Shown here one piece after another: positions 61,834 to 64,000 of a DNA stretch of 64,000 bases; within the stretch, counting starts at the first letter, position 1, and every line of letters begins with the position of its first letter. The notes beneath the pieces are model-generated. The model saw nothing but the letters and a program-made list of their open reading frames with translations, did not search any database and was not told the DNA's origin. Where the stretch lies: contig JARFTV010000011.1 in NCBI GenBank assembly GCA_029289325.1, positions 1 through 64,000 on the forward strand. The letters are read 5' to 3'. The stretch comes from Alphaproteobacteria bacterium (GTDB lineage Bacteria; Pseudomonadota; Alphaproteobacteria; Rhodobacterales; Rhodobacteraceae). The translations under genes were made by a program, and so were the position numbers.

Positions 61834-63915
61834 TCAGGCCCCGATCGCGCCGATGGTCTTCAGGCGCGCCTTCCGGTGGATCTCGGCATGAGAGATGATC
61901 TGCGTCTGTCCGCTGACCCGCTCCAGCATCGACCGCACGATGGGCCGCAGGTCGGCATTGACCAAGAGCGCCGGCCATTCATCGCGGGCAGCGTATTTCT
62001 GGATCTCTACCCGCGCCGCAAGGATGAATTCCTGAACCTTGGCCGGCGCCATGGTGCAGACCGCTTCCTCGCCCTGCGCGCGGACGCTTGCTGCAAACTC
62101 GGCATCCCACTTCGGGCCAAGAACCATCACCGGGACGAAGCCATCGGCATCCTCCAGCCCGTGACAGATCTGCGCCGCCAGCCTGCGCCGGACGTGTTCG
62201 CCGATGGTGACCGGGTTCTTGCTGACCGCCGCCGCCTCGACGATCGCCTCGACGATCATCGGCAAGTTTCGGATCGACAGCCGCTCGGCCAAGAGGTTCT
62301 GCAGCACCTGCTGCAACAGAAGCGCCGGCGCGTTCGAGGGGATGTCGCCAAGCAGCTTCTGGTAATCTCGATCCAGCCGCTTGATCAGCTCCTGCGTCGC
62401 GCCAAAGGTCAGAAGGTCTGGCAGATGCTCCTTGATCACCTCGGTCATATGGGTGATCGCAACGCTTTCCGGGTCCACGACGGTGAAGCCCGCCGCCTCC
62501 GCCTCAGCCGCGCGCGAGGGATCGATCCACAGCGCATTCAGCCCGAAGGTCGGCTCGCGCACCTGTTCGCCCGGAATGCCCGAGGCCTCGCCCGAAGGGT
62601 CGATCAGCAGGCGCCCACCGGGACGCAACTCACCCGTGGCAACATCCAGACCGTGAATGCTGATGCGGTAGGCATTGGGCTTCAGACCGGAATCATCGCG
62701 GATTCGGACGGGCGGAAGGACAAAGCCGTAGTCCGACATGAAAAGATTGCGCAGGCTGCGCACCTTGCCGGGTAGTGCCGCATCCATATCGTTGACCAGC
62801 ACCATCAGTCCCGTGCCCAGATCCAGCCGGATCGCGTCGATCCGCATCGGGTCGATCTGTTCCTCGGCCGTCTCCGTCGGGCCGCGCCGCGCCGCTTCCT
62901 CGGCTGCCTCGCGCCGTCGGTCCCCCGCCCGCCCCACGGTCATCCCGATCAGCACCAGGCCTCCGGCCATCGTCAGGAACATGAGGTGCGGGAAACCCGG
63001 CAACAGACCCAGCCCCGCCACGAGGGCGGCCGAGACGTAAAGCGCCTTGGGGCTCGCTCCCAGCTGGAGGGAAACCGTTTCGCTGGCCGTCCCCTCGGCC
63101 GAGCCCTTGGTGACGATCATCCCTGCCGCGATCGAGACGACCAGCGCCGGGATCTGCGTCACCAGCCCGTCGCCGATGGTCAGGACCGTGAAGTTGTGCA
63201 GCGCCTCGCCCACCGGCATCCCGTGTCGGATCACGCCGATCAGCACACCGCCGACGATGTTGACCAGCGTAATGATGATCCCCGCCATCGCATCGCCACG
63301 GACGAACTTCGCCGCACCGTCCATCGCGCCGAAGAAGTTGCTCTCGCCCTCGACCTCCTTCCGGCGGCGGCCGGCCTCCTCCTCGTCGATGGCTCCTGCG
63401 CCCAGATCTGCGTCGATCGCCATCTGCTTGCCCGGCATCGCATCCAGCGAGAAGCGGGCCGAAACCTCGGCGATCCGGGTCGAACCCTTGGTGATCACCA
63501 TGAAGTTGATCACGATCAGGATGCAGAAGATCACCGCCCCGATGACGAAATCCCCGCCCACCACGAAATGGGCGATCCCCTCGATCACGTGACCGGCGGC
63601 ATCGGTTCCGTTCTGACCTTCGGCCAGGATCAGCCTGGACGAGGCCACGTTCAGCGCCAGCCGCAGCATCGTCACCACCAGCAGAAGCGTCGGGAAACTG
63701 CTGAACTCCAGCGGCTTGTTGACCCAGAGCGCCACCATCAGCACTAGGATCGACACCGTGATCGACAGGGCCAGCCCGATATCCAGCAGAAGCGGCGGCA
63801 GCGGTACGAACAGCACCGCAAGGATGATGGCCATGCCTGCCGCGAAGGTCACGTCGCGGTTGGCAGTCAGGCGCACCACCACGTCCAGTAGGCCGTCCAG
63901 CAGCCCAGCGGACAT
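61834..63915 (-). CDS. flhA: Flagellar export protein FlhA
   Basis: SFPTLLLVVTMLRLALNVASSRLIL; FSLDAMPGKQMAIDADLGAGAIDEEEAGRRR; start trimmed to MSAGLLDGL. Confidence 0.96.
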   Translation of the reverse strand: MSAGLLDGLLDVVVRLTANRDVTFAAGMAIILAVLFVPLPPLLLDIGLALSITVSILVLMVALWVNKPLEFSSFPTLLLVVTMLRLALNVASSRLILAEGQNGTDAAGHVIEGIAHFVVGGDFVIGAVIFCILIVINFMVITKGSTRIAEVSARFSLDAMPGKQMAIDADLGAGAIDEEEAGRRRKEVEGESNFFGAMDGAAKFVRGDAMAGIIITLVNIVGGVLIGVIRHGMPVGEALHNFTVLTIGDGLVTQIPALVVSIAAGMIVTKGSAEGTASETVSLQLGASPKALYVSAALVAGLGLLPGFPHLMFLTMAGGLVLIGMTVGRAGDRRREAAEEAARRGPTETAEEQIDPMRIDAIRLDLGTGLMVLVNDMDAALPGKVRSLRNLFMSDYGFVLPPVRIRDDSGLKPNAYRISIHGLDVATGELRPGGRLLIDPSGEASGIPGEQVREPTFGLNALWIDPSRAAEAEAAGFTVVDPESVAITHMTEVIKEHLPDLLTFGATQELIKRLDRDYQKLLGDIPSNAPALLLQQVLQNLLAERLSIRNLPMIVEAIVEAAAVSKNPVTIGEHVRRRLAAQICHGLEDADGFVPVMVLGPKWDAEFAASVRAQGEEAVCTMAPAKVQEFILAARVEIQKYAARDEWPALLVNADLRPIVRSMLERVSGQTQIISHAEIHRKARLKTIGAIGA

Positions 63916-63935
63916 CTGTCGTCCCCGGCGCGCCA

Positions 63936-64000
63936 TCAGGGCAGCATGTCGTCGTCAATTGCAGCGTCAGGCGCCGGTCGCGGAAGGACAATCAGGCTCC
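63936..64000 (-). CDS. 3' end of an upstream gene truncated by the window edge
   Basis: Open minus-strand frame ...LIVLPRPAPDAAIDDDMLP* ending just before flhA. Confidence 0.45.
   Translation of the reverse strand, partial: SLIVLPRPAPDAAIDDDMLP

Noticed and set aside
61291-63991. Long ORFs 61291..62775 (+) and 62693..63991 (-) over fliR/flhA
   Set aside because: Out-of-frame or antisense shadows of fliR and flhA; Gly/Arg/Asp-rich low complexity.
1-64000. CRISPR arrays, tRNA/rRNA genes, IS elements or prophage
   Set aside because: No regularly spaced repeats, recognisable RNA genes, transposases, integrases or phage structural genes were seen in the sequence or ORF translations.

Overview
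GC-rich alphaproteobacterial chromosome segment, probably Rhodobacterales/Paracoccaceae by gene content (species not inferable). It has four blocks. (1) About 0.3-9.5 kb: a Crp/Fnr-type regulator diverges from a tightly overlapping operon encoding a BBE-type flavoprotein, two ORFs that together look like a split LodA/GoxA-type (CTQ oxidase family) protein, the second fused to a ferritin-like domain, then a radical SAM/SPASM protein and a LodB/QhpG-like flavoprotein. This is the best candidate for an undescribed system. (2) About 9.5-12.8 kb: a large SAM-domain/class III cyclase/AAA ATPase protein. (3) About 13-23.5 kb: a nitrate assimilation locus (nasT-nasS-nrtABD-nirBD-nasA) with a readable ANTAR-type two-hairpin leader and terminator between nasS and nrtA. 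(4) About 23.6-64 kb: chemotaxis and flagellar genes (che, mot, flg, fli, flh, flaF/flbT), including an RpoH-like sigma factor and an FtcR/Rem-like regulator with a degenerate receiver domain. A 9-mer, TTGCGAAAA, recurs at short noncoding regions of the flagellar block. Each of five divergent promoter regions carries two copies (exact or one mismatch). No rRNA, tRNA, CRISPR, IS or prophage was recognised. All homology statements come from reading motifs, not database searches.
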